Below, in pieces: positions 59,761 through 64,000 of a stretch of 64,000 nt of DNA; the stretch's first letter is position 1; each line of letters begins with the position of its first letter. A program made the position numbers and the translations under genes. The DNA lies in NCBI GenBank assembly GCA_019843655.1, contig JACDQD010000003.1:7070925-7134924 (forward strand). The letters run 5' to 3'. Under the pieces are notes generated by a model. It made no database searches, had not been told where the DNA came from, and saw only the letters and a program-made list of their open reading frames with translations. Source of the stretch: Lethocerus indicus (Eukaryota; Arthropoda; Insecta; Hemiptera; Belostomatidae).

Positions 59761-60940
59761 ATCGGACTCGTTTCAAAACCGAAAATAAAAGGTTTCGGAA
59801 CAATTTTGAAATACTAATAATTTTTGGGCCCCGAAAGCAGGAACGGTTGGTGGGAACTTTGATCTTGGTAAAAAGGTCCGAACCTGGAATTTACATCAGC
59901 GCGATACGCCACCTGTTAGCTAAGGAGAATCTCTTAAAGCGGTCTGGTTGTTGCTATATTAGCTACTGTATTCAATCCATGAAATAAATAATGAGACTTC
60001 TAGCATTGTACAAATTCGGTTGTAAAATTATAATTTATTACAGTCGCGTCATGTCAACCTCTAGTTTATCCCTATAAACTGCTGAAAATCTTTTACATTG
60101 TTTAAAAACTTTCCAACGTTTTGATGATGTTAGTGCAGAGCTAGTGGCACGGGATATTATGGATTATAAAAAGCCGCGAGTGCTAGAGTGGCCCCCTAAA
60201 AGAGTCGGCCCGCGAGTCAGTTTTACAAATACGGAAATATGGTTTATGTTTCTTGGCTGAGATAAGATCCCCTGGGCAGCGGCCCGTATATGGGGATGTC
60301 CGGCGGCAGATAAGAGTAGTTTTCCTCGAATATTCGGTCTGGCCGCGTGCAACATTCCGAGGGGTGTATCGCGGCCGTAAACACAGCCGGCCCAGTCTCT
60401 CCACCAATTAGACGGTTAGATTATCTCAAAGGACTCACCAAATTTTGGAGGCAACTACTTCCTAGTTGCGTAAAACCTGAAGATCGATCGACACTCAAAT
60501 CTCTCCACGCAAGTCTTCTAATTCTTCTGGACAGAAAAGTATCCTTATCCACCTATCGATGAATCACTGCTTCATTTCTGCGGCGACTGATCTGCCACCT
60601 GGAAAAACATAGAAACTCAGTTATTCAAGATGCGTAAACAATATATATTTAATTTTTCCGAATATATTTCTGATACTAAATTGGATGGTTTCTAATTATG
60701 GAAAATCGCAAGCATGATGAAATCGCTCTATAGTTTTGCTCTTATTTTGACGGTAACTGGGATCCTCCGCTGGCCAATAGTGATGAGAAACGGAGGAGTT
60801 GTGATGAGCTCGAATTAAACAGTTGACCGACCAATAAAAATATCCGATAAATCTGTTCGTGTCAAGTAATAGGTGGAACAGTGAGACTTCCCGTTATGAC
60901 GCTTTTCTGTAGGTAAGCCCAAACCTGCAATTAGACGGTG
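59761..60940. other. Mixed non-coding sequence
   Basis: AT-rich 59980-60160 and 60590-60880, GC-moderate 60180-60420. A TATAAAAAG box-like string at 60165-60173 has no initiator at the usual distance. Frames of 63-84 codons are unrecognised. Confidence 0.55.
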
Positions 60941-61410
60941 CGAAGAGCCAGACGCTGGGGGTGGTAAGGTGGTAATTCATGTATGAAATCACAATGGAAG
61001 CTTTAATTACAGTAGCGGGCCGGCGTTTCGGTCATCGAGTGGGGCCGCTTTTCCGACAGGTGGCCAGCCCGGTGAAGGAAGCCACTTCCACTTCCACTTC
61101 CACTTCCACGGTGGAAACCTGTCCGGCCACTGGTAAGTGCCGGCCCCGTACGAAAAGCTCCGTTTGGCCTTTTACGCGCTAATGAAACGCGCATTGTTGG
61201 AGGCCCAGCCTCCAGTCAACCCGGCCAAGTAAGACCCCACATCACCGCCGGCCACGCCTATCCTCCTCTAGGATTTATATTAGCACCGGGACAGTAACTC
61301 TGGGTTCATCGCACTTCCCGTTTCCTTCCGCGCTGTACGTCACAAGCGGTCATCTTTAGCATCTGGTATTGCCATACCGGTGGATTTTACCCGCCAGACC
61401 TTGGTGAAAC
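60941..61410. other. GC-rich segment around a hexamer repeat
   Basis: CpG-bearing. Frames of 67 (plus) and 63 (minus) codons both cross the hexamer repeat, giving TSTSTS and GSGSGS translations. Neither looks like a gene. Confidence 0.55.
61082..61109 (+). repeat. (CCACTT)n hexamer repeat
   Basis: About 4.7 perfect CCACTT units. Flanking CCGACAGGT (about 61054) and ACCTGTCCGG (about 61118) are near-complementary, so the repeat sits in the loop of an imperfect stem. Confidence 0.9.
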
Positions 61411-62340
61411 ATGAATATTTAGGACGCTGAGTGTCGGAGTGCGATCACCACTAGGTTTCCAATAATCGATTAGTAGTGCTCCAATGCGTGTTAGTCGTCG
61501 ATGGAGCAGTGTATCGTAGGGTTAATTCCAGTTCGAACACAAAACCAGACCTAAAGACAACGTCAAATACTTTTGTGAAGCATTACATGTGTATCCTTCC
61601 AAGCAAATTTATCTCACGATCCAAATCCTACACCGACGTTACTTAAAATAAGTAACTTCTACGAGACCTTGTGGACAAAATTAATTTAAACGTAGAATGG
61701 GAAAAATTTGGATAGCTTCGTAGTGTAAGTTGTATCCATGTACGTGCAACTAAGCCGCCTCTCCGTGTTGTGCACATCTACCCCGTTTGAAAAAGGAGTA
61801 AACAAAATAAAAAAAAAACATTTTAAACTTATTTGGCGGACAGTCTGAATAGAGCCGGCAATTTTGATACACCCCGAGATGGCCTAGCTCAACGCGATAA
61901 ATCCGGCTTAGGTCAAGGGGTGTAAATACATAAATAGCGGTGGGGAAACAAACAGGCCGCAAATGGAACAACACGCCCGGGAGATAAGCGGCTCGTCCGA
62001 GCGGTCTAGTGTGTCTGCGTGCCCGCTGCCTACCAGAATTATAATACACCCGGGGGAGATTAACTGCACCTTCCCCTCTAAGTCCCGAGTCCTCCCTTTT
62101 TCGCTCGTTCCTTTCTTTGCCGTTTCCTGCGCAATCGGCCCGGTCCGGTTGTCATGTCGCTCCTCTGGGACCGCCGCTATGATTAAAGCGAATTATCGCA
62201 GGCCTGTAATTCAACCGCGTTGTGCAAACCTTAACGACAACTTGTAACACGTGTCGTTCCCTCTAATGCCTCAATTTCCAACATTCGTCCCCCTAGGCGC
62301 ACCTGCTCCGAACTGGGCTAGTTTATTTCCAACCATTAAA
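61411..62340. other. AT spacer then GC-moderate island
   Basis: AT-rich to about 61830, CpG-bearing to 62340. Overlapping frames of 99 (minus, 61750-62049) and 94 (plus, 61963-62247) codons are unrecognised. Confidence 0.55.
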
Positions 62341-63700
62341 AACCTCTATTATGTTTTCATTTCAAAACTCTGTACACTATAATTTATATTTTTTCCTTTA
62401 TTTTTTTACAATTCTGACAGTGTTGTTCGAATATTTGGCCTCGTACAAACGGCATTGATATTTTCATTTCACGAAAAATAAATGCTGAGATCTCTTTAGT
62501 TGGCTACCATACCTGCCGTCGTACTAAGTTAATGAATTTATTTCTACTACTAATTGCGTTAGGCAGAGTTCAGATTATTGCTGCTCGAAGGAGAGTGATG
62601 AAAACGTAAGGGAAAACTTTGCAACCGGCAAAAAAAAACGTCTTCAATGAGACCAAATGTGGGGATCATCCACATCATCGTAAGAGTTTTCAAAACCTCA
62701 GTCTGTGTTCCTGTTCGTAACGTTTAAAGAAGCAGAAAAAACTACTATAAAATAATGGCATAATTTATAGGCACGCCTATTTCTTGAAGTTTGAAATAAA
62801 AGTAAAATTAATCGGTATTGGGTGTATTCATTGTTCAGTTTGATCATGAACAGGAAATGCAAGTTTTCAGTGACGAATTCAGTTAAGTCACTGGCCTCCA
62901 CGCCAACTCTAAGTAATAGAGAATGAGAAAAGAACAATTGTGCGAAAAAAGTTTCCATTTAAGACTGCTGACGCATCCGTTTAATAAGCATTAAATTAGT
63001 TCCATTCAATTTGGTCTTCGTCCCCATCATGCTGTAAACTCGCAGTATTAGCTATGTACTCGACATATTTAGATCTTAATTTTAATTGAGTAGATAACGA
63101 TTAGAATGATATTAATAAATGCGCGGGACGCCCACAAAAGACTCCGAAATTGCGGTCGTTGAAGTTCTCCCGAGCCCCGGTAAAACAATGAACCCGTAAA
63201 GTATACTTTTTGTTGGTGCATATTCAACAAGTTTGCAACCATGTACGGCGTTTCCAAATAATAACAACTGTTCGTGAACATTTTGGACACTTTAAGCATA
63301 CGTTTAATATTGATAAAGTAATTTAATTTGCTATTCACTGCGAGATAATTCCATTATATCGAACCACATTGGTAATGGTTTAAAATTCTATCCAGCTAAT
63401 TCAATTAAAAGCTTATATTAGCTACAGACATTTCTTTTAATTAGTACCCCCAAAAAGGCATTCGCCTAATTGGATACCATAATTCCTAACGGGACGAATG
63501 CTGATAACACCTGCAGGAACCTGTAAATATAATATGAGGAATTAATTCCTGCGGTTCACTGGGAACCACAGTTGAATTCAAAAGACTATAAAAAGACTTT
63601 TGGTATACCATTTTTAAGTTTTAATTAATTCGGTGCCACGTAATTGAGGCTGAATGAAAGTATTCATTCTCCGTATGATTTAATTTAACTAAATACAAAA
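62341..63700. other. AT-rich spacer, nothing recognised
   Basis: AT-rich throughout, with A- and T-runs. Minus frames of 86-89 codons (62698-62958, 63069-63338) are unrecognised. No repeats or RNA genes were recognised. Confidence 0.6.
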
Positions 63701-64000
63701 CAACCATGACCGATTCCGGAGTTCTGTTATGTTCGACAATGGAATAGAGGCGTTGGACCGATGGAAATCGGGCACGCGGCTGCCATCGGACAGGACGAGA
63801 GTGTGACACAGTAAGAAAAAGGCGGCAGTATTATCTGTACGCCCACGGTTCATTAACGGGCCGGTGAAGAAGTGGGGAAGGAAAATTCTTGTGGGGAATC
63901 TCAGGAGGGGCCGATGGAGAAGGAGTGGATATAAAAAGAGGCGATATGTGATGGTCCGGGGCCGGTGACCCCGGGTACCGAAGGAACTATGATTCCTCGC
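63701..64000. other. GC- and purine-rich window edge
   Basis: GC-moderate and purine-rich from about 63780. A TATAAAAAG string at 63930-63938 has no initiator visible before the window ends. No gene was recognised. Confidence 0.5.

Noticed and set aside
60165..60173. TATA box at TATAAAAAG (also 63930-63938)
   Set aside because: No initiator at the usual distance and no downstream exon.
1..64000. CRISPR array, prokaryotic operon, phage or bacterial insertion sequence
   Set aside because: The only regular tandem array (70-bp units without unique spacers) is a minisatellite, and there is no dense coding or ribosome-binding-site structure anywhere.
1..64000. Conserved animal microRNAs (let-7, bantam, miR-1, miR-9, miR-10, miR-124 and similar)
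   Set aside because: Mature sequences recalled for these families were looked for by eye and not found. This is not an exhaustive search.

Overview
The window reads as non-coding nuclear DNA of a metazoan, most likely an arthropod and probably an insect. The reasons are the absence of dense bacterial-style coding, the CA/TA microsatellites, short dispersed repeats, and an alternation of AT-rich tracts with CpG-bearing GC-rich pockets of about 0.3-1 kb. Order or species cannot be read from the sequence. No protein-coding gene, exon with a recognisable domain, tRNA, rRNA or known microRNA could be supported on either strand. The longest open frames (198, 163, 146 and 138 codons) sit in GC-rich or polypurine stretches where several frames are open at once, which is what base composition alone gives. 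The window is best read as a gene desert or part of a very long intron.

The main organised structure is one dispersed repeat family, called here the nested-palindrome family. Four substantial copies lie at 6290-7724 (A), 35670-36215 (B), 48102-48480 (C) and 57234-57398 (D), and about ten decayed fragments are scattered from 2.4 kb to 56.6 kb. Comparing copies gives a composite architecture: long inverted arms, a pair of inner inverted arms, and a core that in copy A holds a 9-unit, 70-bp minisatellite. Each arm carries a short motif of the form CTGAAGA, small stem-loop, GAAAC, which resembles the hammerhead ribozyme core. The minisatellite repeats a CAGGGGGCGC motif (minus strand) that matches the core recognised by CTCF in animals. 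No transposase or reverse transcriptase is encoded, so copies must be non-autonomous.

Layout: 0-6.3 kb is mixed sequence with a possible homeodomain/POU site cluster near 3.05-3.33 kb; 6.3-7.7 kb is copy A; 7.7-12.4 kb is mostly AT-rich; 12.5-23.8 kb alternates GC islands and AT tracts, with a CA repeat, a G-quadruplex motif and two GC hairpins; 24-29.7 kb has two decayed family fragments and GC islands; 29.7-35.6 kb is mixed, with two G-quadruplex motifs; 35.7-36.2 kb is copy B; 36.3-48 kb is mixed, with several decayed fragments and an octamer cluster at 39.7 kb; 48.1-48.5 kb is copy C; 48.5-57.2 kb alternates islands and AT tracts; 57.2-57.4 kb is copy D; 57.9 kb holds a compound microsatellite; 58-64 kb is GC-rich to 62.3 kb, then AT-rich, ending in a GC-rich, purine-rich edge.

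All alignments and counts here were made by eye.
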